Positions 46,309 through 55,390 are shown, numbered from the stretch's first letter. The stretch is DNA of 64,000 nt from Saccharothrix syringae (GCF_009498035.1 NZ_CP034550.1:4216001-4280000); one strand, 5' to 3'. Numbers and translations are program-made. The notes: a model not told the origin generated them from the sequence alone.

Positions 46309-47412
46309 GTGGACATCAGGGTCGGCATCGTCGGTGCGAGCCCCGACGGCGGTTGGGCGGCGGGGGCGCACGTGCCCGCCGTCGCGGCCACGGCGGGGGT
46401 GCGGCTGACGGCCGTGGCCACGTCGCGGCCGGAGAGCGCGCGGCGCGCGGGCGAGGCGTTCGGGGTGGCGCACGCCTTCTCGGACTGGCGGGAGCTGGTC
46501 GGGCACCCCGAGGTCGACCTGGTCGTGGTGTCGGTGCGGGTCGCCCGGCACGCCGAGGTGCTGCGGGCCGCGTTGGCGCACGGCAAGCACGTGCTGTCGG
46601 AGTGGCCGCTCGCGCTGGACGCGGCCGAGGCCGCCGAACTGGCCGGGCTGGCCGAGCGGGCCGGCGTCGTGCACGCGGTCAACCTCCAGGGTTACCACTC
46701 GCCGTGGGCGAGGTTCGCGGGGGACCTGGTGGCCGACGGGCGCATCGGGCGGCTGGACGCGGTGCACGTGATCGCGCCCGGTGACCCGTTCGGCGGGCCG
46801 GTGGTCTACCCGGACCTGGCCTGGTCCACCGACCCGGCGGCGGGCAACCACCTGCTCAGCATCATGCTCGGGCACACCCTGGGCACGCTGGACCGCCTGG
46901 TCCCGCCACTGGCCGAGGTGTCCGCGGTGGTGGTCAACCGGCACCCCGAGGTCGAGGTCGTGGGCACCGGGGAGCGCATCGCCAACACCGCGCCCGACCA
47001 GGTGGCGGTGCTGGGGAGGCTGCGCGGGGGCGCGGTCGCCTCGATCGGCGTGCCCGGGGGTTTCCTGGGCGGGCCCGACCGGTTCTGGGCCAAGTTCGTC
47101 GGCACCACCGGGACGCTCACGGTCACCGGCGTCGACCAGGGCGCCTACGCGCACTGGACCGCTTGGGAGGCGGTGCTGCGCACCCGCGAGGCCGAGACCG
47201 CGCTGACGCTGCCCGAGCACTACGGCGCGCCCGGTCGGGTCGAGCACATCGCGGCCGTCTACGCCGAGGTCGCGGGGGCCATCGCGGAGGGGCGGGCCGC
47301 CGAGCCGGGCTTCCACACGGCCCTGCGGCACCACCGGACCCTGGAGGCCGTTCGGCGCGCGTCGGACACCGGCAACCGGCAGGTGGTCGCGGACGGGCCG
47401 GTGCGGGACTGA
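46309..47412 (+). CDS. Gfo/Idh/MocA-family protein, Gal80-like (EWP instead of EKP)
   Basis: 367 aa. Rossmann N-terminus DIRVGIVGASPDGGWAAGAH and C-terminal alpha/beta domain (WARFAGDLVADGRIGRLDAV; GGPVVYPDLAW). The canonical EKP motif is SEWPLA here, E98-W99-P100: tryptophan replaces the conserved lysine. Gal80-type relatives share this replacement and in yeast Gal80 is a regulator without enzyme activity. The protein may therefore be a non-canonical reductase or a nucleotide sensor. GTG at 46309 is preferred over a TTG four codons up because GGGGGA precedes it. Confidence 0.84.
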   Translation: MDIRVGIVGASPDGGWAAGAHVPAVAATAGVRLTAVATSRPESARRAGEAFGVAHAFSDWRELVGHPEVDLVVVSVRVARHAEVLRAALAHGKHVLSEWPLALDAAEAAELAGLAERAGVVHAVNLQGYHSPWARFAGDLVADGRIGRLDAVHVIAPGDPFGGPVVYPDLAWSTDPAAGNHLLSIMLGHTLGTLDRLVPPLAEVSAVVVNRHPEVEVVGTGERIANTAPDQVAVLGRLRGGAVASIGVPGGFLGGPDRFWAKFVGTTGTLTVTGVDQGAYAHWTAWEAVLRTREAETALTLPEHYGAPGRVEHIAAVYAEVAGAIAEGRAAEPGFHTALRHHRTLEAVRRASDTGNRQVVADGPVRD

Positions 47413-47551
47413 GCTTCGGGCGCATCCCCTGCGCCGCAAGAACTTCCGGGTCGAATGGAGGTCGGTGCGCCGGTCGGCGAATTGCGCCGGACGGCGGGCG
47501 GCGGACCTCGTCGGGCGGAGGATGCTCGGTGCACCCGGCCGGGAGGTGGGC

Positions 47552-48355
47552 GTGGGAAGACGCGTTGTGGTCAACGGAGTGGTGGGGCTCGCCGTCGTGG
47601 CGTTCGGCGTGGTGCGGGCCTGGGGCATCCCGTTCCCGGCGGCGCGTGCCGCGGCGTTGGCGATGGTGGTCGTCCTGGCGGTGACGGCGTGGCTCGCCGT
47701 TGCCGAACGGGGGTTCGGCCCCGCCGGCCCGGGGTGGTTCGCCCGGCTGGTGCGGGTGGCCGGGTTCGCGGTGGTGGCGGGCTCGGTGCTGCTGTTCCTG
47801 GAAACCCCGCGGGCGCCGCGTGGCGCGGACGCCACGACGCAGGTGGTGGTGTGGACGCTGATCCACGGCAGCTACCTCGCCGCCGTCGCCGCCCTGACCG
47901 CTCGTCGTTCCGGGGTTCCCCGCCGGGTGCTGGTGGCGGGGCTGGGCGCGGGGCTGGCCGGGGCCGTCGGGTGGTTCGTCGTGGTGCTGGTGTGGCCGGG
48001 CCTGCCGACGACGTCCGGCCCGGCGCTGATCGCCGCGGTCCTGGCGGCCCTGGCGGCCGTCGCGTGGAGCGCGAGCCGCGAGGTCGTGGTCGAGCGCCCC
48101 GAGGGCGTGGGCGCCGGCCGTGCGGTGCTGACCGCCGCCCTGAGCGCGGGCGCGACCGCCGCGTTGCTGATCGACCTGCTCACCGACGACCTGCTGCCCG
48201 GCTTCGCCCGCTGGGTGGCCCACAACGCCCCGCCGCTCGCCGCCACCGACCACGTGCAGCGGCTCGCCGACCCGGTCGTCGTGCTGCTGGTGGGCGCCCT
48301 GCTCGCGGTCGGCAGCGCGGTGTCCCGACCGGGGGCCGCGCCGTCCCGGGCCTGA
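47552..48355 (+). CDS. hypothetical polytopic membrane protein
   Basis: 267 aa with about seven hydrophobic segments (for example VVVNGVVGLAVVAFGVVRAW, VVWTLIHGSYLAAVAAL, LVAGLGAGLAGAVGWFVVVL). No family recognised. GTG at 47552 has GGGAGG five bases upstream; the frame is open about 29 codons earlier but with Arg-rich sequence. Convergent with a TetR gene only seven bases away, with no terminator between. Confidence 0.68.
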   Translation: MGRRVVVNGVVGLAVVAFGVVRAWGIPFPAARAAALAMVVVLAVTAWLAVAERGFGPAGPGWFARLVRVAGFAVVAGSVLLFLETPRAPRGADATTQVVVWTLIHGSYLAAVAALTARRSGVPRRVLVAGLGAGLAGAVGWFVVVLVWPGLPTTSGPALIAAVLAALAAVAWSASREVVVERPEGVGAGRAVLTAALSAGATAALLIDLLTDDLLPGFARWVAHNAPPLAATDHVQRLADPVVVLLVGALLAVGSAVSRPGAAPSRA

Positions 48356-48362
48356 TCCCGCG

Positions 48363-49010
48363 TCAGTCCACGAGGTCGGCGAAGCCGTCCAGCAGGGCGG
48401 TGAGGCCGAGGTCGAAGTGGTCTCCCCGGCCCGCGTCGTCGGCGCCGCGGGCGAGCAGGTTGTAGTCCGGCGAGTCCGGTGCCGGCTTCCTGCTGCGGCG
48501 CTCGCCGCCGAGCCGGAGGACGGCCAGGGCGAGGGCGTGGCCGACGGTGAACTCCCGCAGGCAGCGCAGGACCCGCAGGGCCAGGCCGGGGGTGAAGCCC
48601 GCGCCGGTCATGAGCTCGACCATGCGGTTGCCGGTGTCGATCGCCTCCGGTGAGCGGACCGGGCGGGTGGCGAAGATGGGCACCGCGTGCGGGTGGGCGA
48701 GCAGGGTGTCCCGCAGCCGGCGGGCGTACTGCTCGGCCAGGTCGCGCCAGGGGCCGAGCCAGGGCAGCGACCGGGCGTCCAGCTCGGTGAACAGCGCCTC
48801 GGCGATGCCGTCGAACAGCTCCTCCTGGTCGGTGAAGTACCGGTAGACCGCCATCGGGTCCACGCCCAACTCGGCGCCGAGCTTGCGCATGGAGAACCTG
48901 TCGCGCCCGATGTCGTCGACGAGCACGAGGGCCGTGGCGGCGATGTACTCGCGGCTCAGCGCCGGTTTCGTCGGCGCCACCGGTCGCGCCCGGCGCGGTC
49001 GTTCGTTCAC
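48363..49010 (-). CDS. TetR-family regulator (tetracycline-repressor-like C-terminus)
   Basis: 215 aa. HTH about 22-66: LSREYIAATALVLVDDIGRD, RFSMRKLGAELGVDPMAVYR with YFTDQEEL. The C-terminal domain (SPEAIDTGNRMVELMTGAGF) is like TetR_C_1. GTG overlaps the hydrolase stop (GTGA), so it is the second gene of a hydrolase-TetR operon and probably represses it through the two operators around the hydrolase start. Confidence 0.9.
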   Translation of the reverse strand: MNERPRRARPVAPTKPALSREYIAATALVLVDDIGRDRFSMRKLGAELGVDPMAVYRYFTDQEELFDGIAEALFTELDARSLPWLGPWRDLAEQYARRLRDTLLAHPHAVPIFATRPVRSPEAIDTGNRMVELMTGAGFTPGLALRVLRCLREFTVGHALALAVLRLGGERRSRKPAPDSPDYNLLARGADDAGRGDHFDLGLTALLDGFADLVD

Positions 49011-49894
49011 GGGGTCAGCAGCTCGATCAGGCAACGGGCGAAGTCCTCGGCGTGTCGCTGGTAGGCGGTGTGCCCGCCGGGGAACTCCACGACGGGCACG
49101 CCGAGTCTCCCACCGAGGACGTGCGCGGGTCGGTGGTAGGGGCGCCCGGCGCTGTCCCGGCCGGTGGCGAGCCACCAGGGCGGGTGCGCCGACCGCAGCG
49201 CGTCGAGGTCGGGCCGGTAGTCGTGGCAGAAGGCGGGCAGCTCGCGGCGCATGAGGACGCCCGTGTTGCCGACCAGGCGCGCCATCCCGCCCGGCGCCCG
49301 CCCGGTCACCCGCCGCCACGCCGTCCCGGTGGCCCGCACCAGCCACAGCGCCGCCGCGACCAGCGCCCGGCCGGCGCGGTGCCGGAACAGCCGCGGCGGG
49401 GTGGGCATGGTCATGGTCGCGAAGGCGACGAACCCCCGCAGCGGCCCCTCGGTGTCGGCGATCCGGCGCAGCCGGTCCAGTTCGCGCTGTTCCGGGCTGC
49501 CGGGCAGGAGCTGCACCAGGGGCGGCTCGTGGACCACGGCGCCCAGCAGGCGGTCGCGGTGGCCCGCCAGGAGCTCCAGCGCGATGATCGCGCCGCCGCT
49601 GCTGCCGAAGACGTGGGCCCGGTCGACCCGGTGGTGGTCGAGCACGGCGACCACGTCGGCCGCCTGCTCCGGGACCCCGACCGGCGTGGAGCCGCCGTCG
49701 AGCGGGCTGCGGGAGTTCCCCCGCCGGTCGAACGTGATCACGGTGAACCGGCCGGCCAGCAGCGGGACGACCTCGGCGTACAGCCCGGCGTCACCGCCGC
49801 CGCCGGGGATCAGCACCAGCGCCGGGCCCGTGCCGGTGGTCTCCACGTGCAGGGTGGCGCCGGCGACCCGCACTCTGTCTACGGTGTAGTCCAT
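49007..49894 (-). CDS. alpha/beta-hydrolase
   Basis: 295 aa cytoplasmic. Nucleophile elbow VFGSSGG (G97-S98-S99-G100-G101, S99), oxyanion region LIPGGGGDAGLY, and FDRRGNSRSP typical of epoxide-hydrolase/lipase-like proteins; final FPGGHTAYQR carries the histidine. Substrate unknown. The ATG lies inside a 33-bp inverted repeat, so the first codons are also operator DNA. TetR gene follows with a four-base overlap. Confidence 0.88.
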   Translation of the reverse strand: MDYTVDRVRVAGATLHVETTGTGPALVLIPGGGGDAGLYAEVVPLLAGRFTVITFDRRGNSRSPLDGGSTPVGVPEQAADVVAVLDHHRVDRAHVFGSSGGAIIALELLAGHRDRLLGAVVHEPPLVQLLPGSPEQRELDRLRRIADTEGPLRGFVAFATMTMPTPPRLFRHRAGRALVAAALWLVRATGTAWRRVTGRAPGGMARLVGNTGVLMRRELPAFCHDYRPDLDALRSAHPPWWLATGRDSAGRPYHRPAHVLGGRLGVPVVEFPGGHTAYQRHAEDFARCLIELLTP

Positions 49895-49909
49895 GTCTAC
49901 ACCGTAGAC
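49877..49909 (-). promoter_or_regulatory. double TetR operator spanning the start codon
   Basis: Arms 49877-49889 and 49897-49909 are perfect 13-bp complements around a seven-base loop that contains the ATG. Each half is itself a palindrome of the form GTCTAC-N3-GTAGAC (perfect at 49895-49909, one change at 49877-49891). One site lies in the leader and one over codons 2-6. Confidence 0.87.
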
Positions 49910-49987
49910 GACGATGCGCGGTCACCCGCGGGTGGCCACCACGGGGGCGGGAGGGCGTATCGGTGGGCCCCCGCGCGCAACGACCCC

Positions 49988-50005
49988 GGGCCGGCGCACC
50001 GGCCC
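49988..50005 (-). terminator. weak hairpin after the SDR gene
   Basis: GGGCCGG (49988-49994) pairs with CCGGCCC (49999-50005) across a CGCA loop, just downstream of the SDR stop on the minus strand. Confidence 0.4.
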
Positions 50006-50008
50006 CGG

Positions 50009-50764
50009 TCAGAGCCGCGTGGCCAGCAGGCCGCCGTCCACCGGCAGGACCGTGCCCGTCACGTAGGAGGACCGGTCGCTGAGCAGCCACGCCGCGGCCT
50101 CGGCGACCTCCTCCGGCGCGCCCGGCCGGCGCAGCGGGGTGTGGCGCTCGAACGCCTCCCGCGCCCGCGGCAGCGCGGCGAAGTCGCTGCGCACCTTCTC
50201 GGTCAGGATCGCGCCGGGCGCGATGGCGTTGACCCGCACCCCGCGCGGCGAGAACTCCGCCACCGCCGCCCGCACCAGGCCGATCACCCCGTGCTTGGCC
50301 GCCTGGTAGCCGGCGTCGCCGATGCCGCCGGTCAGGCTCGCCACGCTGCCCGCCACCACGACCGAACCGCGGCCGCGGTCGAGCATGGGCGGCAAAACGG
50401 CGCGCAGGGCCAGCCACACGCCCTTCAACGTCGTGCCGTGCACCTCGTCCCACAGGGCCTCGGTCAGCTCGACCAGGGTGCCCGCGTCGGCGTGGCCGAC
50501 GGCGGCGTTGAGGTACGCCCCGTCGATGCGGCCGTGCCTGCCCAGCGCCTCGCCGACCAGCCGGTCCACGCCCGCCGCGGTGCTCAGGTCGGCGGGCACG
50601 GCCAGCGCGCCGTCGATGCCGTCCGCGACCTCGGCCAGCCGGTCCGCGCCGCGGGCGCCCAGCACGACGTGCGCGCCCTCGGCGGCGAACAGCCGGGCGG
50701 CGGCGGCCCCGATGCCCCGGCTGGCCCCGGTCACCAGGACCACCTTGCCCGCCAGCAGGCTCAC
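50009..50764 (-). CDS. short-chain dehydrogenase/reductase
   Basis: 251 aa classical SDR. TGASRGIG at 12-19, NAAVG for the NNAG position, catalytic Ser140, Tyr153 and Lys157 (GYQAAKHG). VRVNAIAPGAILTE and GTVLPVDGG are standard. Likely NAD(P)-dependent oxidation of an alcohol. GTG overlaps the TetR stop (GTGA): last gene of an MFS-TetR-SDR operon. Confidence 0.93.
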   Translation of the reverse strand: MSLLAGKVVLVTGASRGIGAAAARLFAAEGAHVVLGARGADRLAEVADGIDGALAVPADLSTAAGVDRLVGEALGRHGRIDGAYLNAAVGHADAGTLVELTEALWDEVHGTTLKGVWLALRAVLPPMLDRGRGSVVVAGSVASLTGGIGDAGYQAAKHGVIGLVRAAVAEFSPRGVRVNAIAPGAILTEKVRSDFAALPRAREAFERHTPLRRPGAPEEVAEAAAWLLSDRSSYVTGTVLPVDGGLLATRL

Positions 50765-51351
50765 CGGGCGGCCCCCGCGGTGAACCCGTCGATCAGCAGC
50801 TCGATCAGCCGCGTCCCGTGGTCGTGCCCTGGCGGCGAGTTCTCCCGCGCCCACGCGGCCGAGGTGATCGCGGCGAACAGCTCCTCGGCGGTCAGGTCGG
50901 GCCGCACCCGGCCGGCCCCCTGCGCGCGCGCCAGCAGCTCCCCGCCGGCGGCGTGCATCTCCACGCACGACCGGTGCAGGGGCGTGCCCTCGTCGTAGGT
51001 GCTGGCGGCCAGGAAGCCGACCAGGCCGCGGAACGTGCTGCAGTGCGCCACGGTCTGGTGCACCCACGTCGTCAGCGCGCCCACCGGGTCGTCGGCGGCG
51101 TTGCGGGTCAGCTCCTCGGCGCTGGCGCGCAGCGCGTCCAGGCCCTCGCGCACGGACGCCTCGATCAGCGTCTCCCGGGTGGGGAAGTGGCCGTAGAGGG
51201 TGCCGATGGCCACCCCCGCGGCGCGGGCGATGTCCTCCAGCGCCGCGTCCGTGCCGTGCGCGTCGAACGCCGCGCGGGCGGCGGCGAGGATGTTGTCGTA
51301 GTTGCGCCGCCCGTCCGCTCGCTTCGGTCGCTGGGCGAGGTAGGCCGTCAC
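50761..51351 (-). CDS. TetR-family regulator
   Basis: 196 aa. HTH about 15-60 (NYDNILAAARAAFDAHGTDA; IARAAGVAIGTLYGHFPTRE), with a C-terminal domain like TetR_C_33/SCO1712-type (SAEELTRNAADDPVGALTTW). Middle gene of the MFS-TetR-SDR operon; probably binds the duplicated palindromes before the MFS gene. Confidence 0.9.
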   Translation of the reverse strand: MTAYLAQRPKRADGRRNYDNILAAARAAFDAHGTDAALEDIARAAGVAIGTLYGHFPTRETLIEASVREGLDALRASAEELTRNAADDPVGALTTWVHQTVAHCSTFRGLVGFLAASTYDEGTPLHRSCVEMHAAGGELLARAQGAGRVRPDLTAEELFAAITSAAWARENSPPGHDHGTRLIELLIDGFTAGAAR

Positions 51352-51418
51352 CAGTGCCTCCAGTGGTTCGGTGGCGCCGTCGGGTCAGGTTACCCAACGG
51401 CGCCGGGGCGGGACGTCC

Positions 51419-52831
51419 TCAGGCGGCCTTGCGGGCACCCGGTCCGAACCAGAACACCAGCGAGACGAGCAGGCCGAGCAGCGCGATCCCGGTGCTCCAG
51501 CGGAACACCCCGGAGATCGTCTCGGCGATCTGCCCGCCGCCGGAGGTGAACGGCAGCAGCAGCACGGCCAGCCCGATGGAGCCGCCGACGGTCAGCGAGC
51601 TCTGCAGGATGCCCGCGGTGACGCCGGTGTCGGCCGGGTCGGAGGTGGACAGCACGATCATGTTGAACGGGATGATCGCCAGGCCGACGCCGATGCCGAG
51701 CACCACGACCGGGGGCAGCACGTCGGTGGCGTAGGAGCTGCCGCCGTCGAGCAGCGACAGCCAGCCGAACGCGGCGGCCACCAGCACCAGGCCGATCAGC
51801 GCGCGCACCGGCAGGGCCAGCTTGGCCACGAACCGGGTCAGGAACTGGGTGGTGACCAGCAGCGCCAGGCCGAACGGCAGGATCGCCAGGCCGGTGCGCA
51901 GCGCGTCGTAGCCCAGCGCCACGCCCAGGTACTGGCTGACGTAGAACAGGAAGCCGGTCAGCACCATGGCCAGCAGCAGGAGGTTGAGGAAACCGCCGAT
52001 CCGCGCCCGGTTGGCGAACACGCGCCGCGGCAGCAGCGGTTCGGCGGCCCGCGCGTCGACCACCACCAGGACGGCGATCAGCACCACGGCGGCGACGAGC
52101 GGCACCAGTGCCCAGGTGTTGCCCCAGCCGTGCTCGGCGGCCCGGACCAGGCCGAACACGCCCGCGGTCAGGGCGGCGGTGACCAGCACCGCGCTGGGCG
52201 CGCCCAGCGAGCGGGCGCGGGTGCCCTCGTCGCGGGTGCCGACGGCGCGCAGCGCCAGCGCGATGATCAGCAGGCCGATGGGCACGTTGATCAGCAGCGT
52301 CCACCGCCAGTCGCCCGCCGAGGTCAGCAGGCCGCCCAGGATCATGCCCGAGGCCGCGCCCAGGCCGGTGACGGTGGAGTACAGGCCGAACGCCTTGGCC
52401 TGCCGCTCGCCCTGGAACAGGATCGCCAGCAGCGCGAGGCCCGTCGGACCGGCGATCGCCGCGCCGGCGCCCTGGAGCACCCGGCCGACCACCAGGACCT
52501 CGAAGCTCGGCGCCAGGCCCGCGACCAGCGAGGCGATGGTGACCAGGCCGATGCCGGCCAGGAACACCCGGCGGTGCCCCAGCACGTCGCCGAGGCGGCC
52601 GGCCAGCAGCAGGAGCCCGCCGAAGGCCACGAAGAACGCGTTGAGCACCCAGGACGCCGCCGCGACGTCCACGCCCAGGTCGGCGCGCAGCGAGGGCAGC
52701 GCCACGTTGATGATCGTGCCGTCCAGTTGCAGCAGGAACTCGGCTCCGACGATGGCGGCCAGGGCGAGCCCCCACGGCGATGCGGACGCGACACGCGCGC
52801 CGCCGCTGTCGGCGTGGGCCTTGGTGGTCAT
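51419..52831 (-). CDS. MFS drug exporter, DHA2 (14-TMS) type
   Basis: 470 aa with about 14 hydrophobic segments. LLQLDGTIINVALPSLRADL is helix 1 with the D1-type motif of DHA2 exporters; GRLGDVLGHRRVFLAG is motif A and ALAAIVGAEF the entry. Such pumps export lipophilic drugs or dyes. Likely co-regulated with the TetR and SDR genes downstream. A short charged N-terminus precedes helix 1. Confidence 0.92.
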   Translation of the reverse strand: MTTKAHADSGGARVASASPWGLALAAIVGAEFLLQLDGTIINVALPSLRADLGVDVAAASWVLNAFFVAFGGLLLLAGRLGDVLGHRRVFLAGIGLVTIASLVAGLAPSFEVLVVGRVLQGAGAAIAGPTGLALLAILFQGERQAKAFGLYSTVTGLGAASGMILGGLLTSAGDWRWTLLINVPIGLLIIALALRAVGTRDEGTRARSLGAPSAVLVTAALTAGVFGLVRAAEHGWGNTWALVPLVAAVVLIAVLVVVDARAAEPLLPRRVFANRARIGGFLNLLLLAMVLTGFLFYVSQYLGVALGYDALRTGLAILPFGLALLVTTQFLTRFVAKLALPVRALIGLVLVAAAFGWLSLLDGGSSYATDVLPPVVVLGIGVGLAIIPFNMIVLSTSDPADTGVTAGILQSSLTVGGSIGLAVLLLPFTSGGGQIAETISGVFRWSTGIALLGLLVSLVFWFGPGARKAA

Positions 52832-52848
52832 GACAGGGACTCCTCATG

Positions 52849-52896
52849 TCGAGACTGCCTCGATTTGCGGCCCCCATCAAATCGAGGCGACCTCGA
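52849..52896 (-). promoter_or_regulatory. two TetR-type operators upstream of the MFS gene
   Basis: TCGAGACTGCCTCGA (52849-52863) and TCGAGGCGACCTCGA (52882-52896) are variants of one 15-bp palindrome, 33 bp apart. Between and overlapping them, CCTCGATTTG (52858-52867) and CAAATCGAGG (52878-52887) form a perfect 10-bp inverted repeat with a 10-base spacer. Confidence 0.82.
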
Positions 52897-53010
52897 CCTG
52901 TCAAACCCGTCCACCCCGTGAACGCGCAAGAGCGGCTTTAGCGGCCTCTGCCAGGGTCACCGGCACATCAGTGCTGGGACCTCCCACGAGCGACAAGAGG
53001 GGATGAGGCC

Positions 53011-54363
53011 GTGCCCGCGGAGTCGAGCCGACCGGACGACCGGGAGCTGCACCTCAACGTGCACCCGGTGGGAGCGGGCAACCACCCGGGCGCCTGGCGG
53101 TGGCCGGGCGCGGACCCGGTCGCCTTCGCCCGCATCGAGGGCTACCTGGAGGTGGCGCGCGTCGCCGAGCGCGGCAAGCTCGACGCGATCTTCCTCGCCG
53201 ACGTGCCCGGCCTGCACGCCGACCTCACCGACTACCCGATCGTCAACGGCCTGGAGCCCACGCTCATCCTCACCGCGATGGCCGTGGTCACCGAGCGGAT
53301 CGGCCTGGTGGGCACCGCCTCCACCACCTTCAACGAGCCCTACAACATCGCCCGCCGGTTCCGCGCGCTCGACCTGATCAGCCACGGCCGCGCGGGCTGG
53401 AACGCGGTCACCACCTCCGGCCCGCGGGTGGCCGCCAACTTCGTCGCCACCGAGCCCGACAGCCGGTCCCGCTACGAGCGCGCCGAGGAGTTCGTGGCCG
53501 TGGTCCGCGCGCTGTGGGACAGCTGGGGCCCGGACGGGCTGGTGCTCGACGCCGAGGCCGGCGTGTACGCCGACATGGCCGCGATCGCGCCGATCGACCA
53601 CCACGGCCGGCACTTCGACGTGCGCGGCCCGATCACCCTGCCGCCGTCCGAGCAGGGGCACCCGGTGATCTACCACGCGGGCGTGTCCGACCAGGTGTGG
53701 ACGCTGACCGCGCGCACCGCCGAGGCGATGTTCACCGCCGCGGTCGACGCCGAGGCCGCCGCCGCGGACGCCGCGCGGATCCGGGCCCGCGCCGCCGGCT
53801 TCGGCCGCGCGCCCGACTCGTTCCTGTTCCTGCCCGGCTTCGTCACCACCCTCGGCGGCACCGAGGAGGAGGCGCTGCGCCGCCGCCGGGAGCTGGACGA
53901 GCTGGCCGACGTCGAGTCCTCCGTGCACTGGGTCGCCCGCGGCCTCGGCCTGCCGCCCGACGCGCTGGAGCTGGACCGGCCGGTGCCCGCGCCGCTGCGC
54001 GAGGCGCTGCCCGTGCCCACCGGCCACGGCCGCCACGCGGTGCTGCTGGCCAAGGCCGGCCACACCGTGCGCGACATCATCGCCCGCGGCGGCGCCAGTG
54101 GCCACGTCCTGGGCGTCGGCGCGCCCGAGCAGGTCGCCGACCAGATCGAGACGTGGTTCCGCGCCGGCGCCGTCGACGGCTTCACCGTCATGCCCGACGT
54201 CACCTTCGACGGCCTGCCGGCCTTCGTCGACCACGTCGTGCCGATCCTCCAACGCCGCGGGATCTTCCGCACCGACTACCGGGGCCGCACCTTGCGCGAA
54301 CACCACGGACTGCCCTTGCCCGCGTCGGCCGCCCGGCGCTCCCGCGACGCGGTGGGGGTGTGA
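53011..54363 (+). CDS. FMN-dependent monooxygenase, NtaA/SnaA/DszA family
   Basis: 450 aa TIM-barrel flavin monooxygenase of the bacterial luciferase superfamily. ELHLNVHPVGAGNHPGAWRW is the N-terminal strand of the NtaA/DmoA group; FNEPYNIARRFRALDLIS and GRAGWNAVTTSGPR are its hallmark segments. Family members oxidise nitrilotriacetate, EDTA, dibenzothiophene sulfone or dimethyl sulfide with reduced FMN from a separate reductase. GTG follows AGGGGATGAGG. First gene of an operon with an LLM protein and a peptide-type ABC transporter. Confidence 0.92.
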   Translation: MPAESSRPDDRELHLNVHPVGAGNHPGAWRWPGADPVAFARIEGYLEVARVAERGKLDAIFLADVPGLHADLTDYPIVNGLEPTLILTAMAVVTERIGLVGTASTTFNEPYNIARRFRALDLISHGRAGWNAVTTSGPRVAANFVATEPDSRSRYERAEEFVAVVRALWDSWGPDGLVLDAEAGVYADMAAIAPIDHHGRHFDVRGPITLPPSEQGHPVIYHAGVSDQVWTLTARTAEAMFTAAVDAEAAAADAARIRARAAGFGRAPDSFLFLPGFVTTLGGTEEEALRRRRELDELADVESSVHWVARGLGLPPDALELDRPVPAPLREALPVPTGHGRHAVLLAKAGHTVRDIIARGGASGHVLGVGAPEQVADQIETWFRAGAVDGFTVMPDVTFDGLPAFVDHVVPILQRRGIFRTDYRGRTLREHHGLPLPASAARRSRDAVGV

Positions 54364-54364
54364 C

Positions 54365-55390
54365 GTGACCGCGCTGTCGCTGGTCGACCAGGGCCCCGTC
54401 TCCGCCGAGACGCCGCCGTCGCAGACCCTGCTGCACACCGTCGCGCTGGCCCAGCTCGCCGACGAGGTCGGGCTGACCCGCTACTGGCTCGCCGAGCACC
54501 ACGGCGTGCGCAACATGGGCGTGGCCGCCCCGGAGATCCTGATCGGGCACATCGCGAGCCGCACCACCCGGCTGCGCGTCGGCGCCGGCGGCATCATGCT
54601 GCCCAACCACGCGCCGCTGCACGTGGCCGAGCAGTTCCGCACCCTGGAGGCGCTGCACCCGGGCCGGATCGACCTCGGCATCGGCCGCTCCACCGGCACC
54701 GGCGACGAGGCCACCAGGAACGCCCTGCTGCGCACCCCCGACGGCCTGGAGCGGTTCGGGCACCACCTGACCCAGCTGCTCGGCGTGGGCGGCCGGGGCG
54801 GGCTGGACCCCGCCGACCCCTACGCCGGCCTGGTCGCCTCGCCCTGGGACGTGCCGCTGCCCGCCGTGTTCCTGCTCGGCTCCAGCACCGGCAGCGCCGA
54901 GGCCGCCGCCCGCGCCGGGCTCGGTTACGCCTACTTCAGCGTCTACCAGGCACCCGAGGCCGCGGCGACCGCGCTGCGCCGCTACCGCGAGCTGTTCACC
55001 CCGCACCGGCCCGAGGACCGGCCGCACGCCATCGTGGCGGCCCGGATCTGGGTCGGCGAGGACGCCGAGCACGCCCACGCGCTGGCCTCGTCCGAGCGGC
55101 TGGCCGTGCTGGACTTCCTGACCGGCACGCCCGCGCCGCTGGAGCCGATGGAACGCGCCCTGGCCCGGCCGCTCACCGAGGCCCAGCTCGCCGTGCGCGA
55201 CCGGCTGGACACCCGATCCGACGTCGTCGGCGACGTCGACCACGTCGCCGCCCGGCTGGCCGACCTCGTCGCCGCCACCGGTGCCGACGAGGTGATGGCC
55301 GTGTCGAACATCCACGACCCGCTGGAACGCCGGAACTCGCTGCGCCGCCTCGCCGCGGCCGTCGAACCGCACCCCGTGCCGGTCGGCTGA
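54365..55390 (+). CDS. LLM-class flavin-dependent oxidoreductase (MsnO8-like)
   Basis: 341 aa single luciferase-like domain. LSLVDQGPVSAETPPSQTLL at the N-terminus, RYWLAEHHGVRNMGVAAPEI and VGAGGIMLPNHAPLHVAEQF are typical of the MsnO8/luciferase-like group; FRTLEALHPGRIDLGIGRS binds flavin. Starts one base after the first monooxygenase stop. Probably uses FMNH2 or F420H2; which one cannot be told. Confidence 0.9.
   Translation: MTALSLVDQGPVSAETPPSQTLLHTVALAQLADEVGLTRYWLAEHHGVRNMGVAAPEILIGHIASRTTRLRVGAGGIMLPNHAPLHVAEQFRTLEALHPGRIDLGIGRSTGTGDEATRNALLRTPDGLERFGHHLTQLLGVGGRGGLDPADPYAGLVASPWDVPLPAVFLLGSSTGSAEAAARAGLGYAYFSVYQAPEAAATALRRYRELFTPHRPEDRPHAIVAARIWVGEDAEHAHALASSERLAVLDFLTGTPAPLEPMERALARPLTEAQLAVRDRLDTRSDVVGDVDHVAARLADLVAATGADEVMAVSNIHDPLERRNSLRRLAAAVEPHPVPVG

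Noticed and set aside
52900..53010. SAM-type riboswitch before the monooxygenase operon
   Set aside because: Considered because of a possible sulfur role, but the conserved core and stems of known SAM riboswitches were not found.
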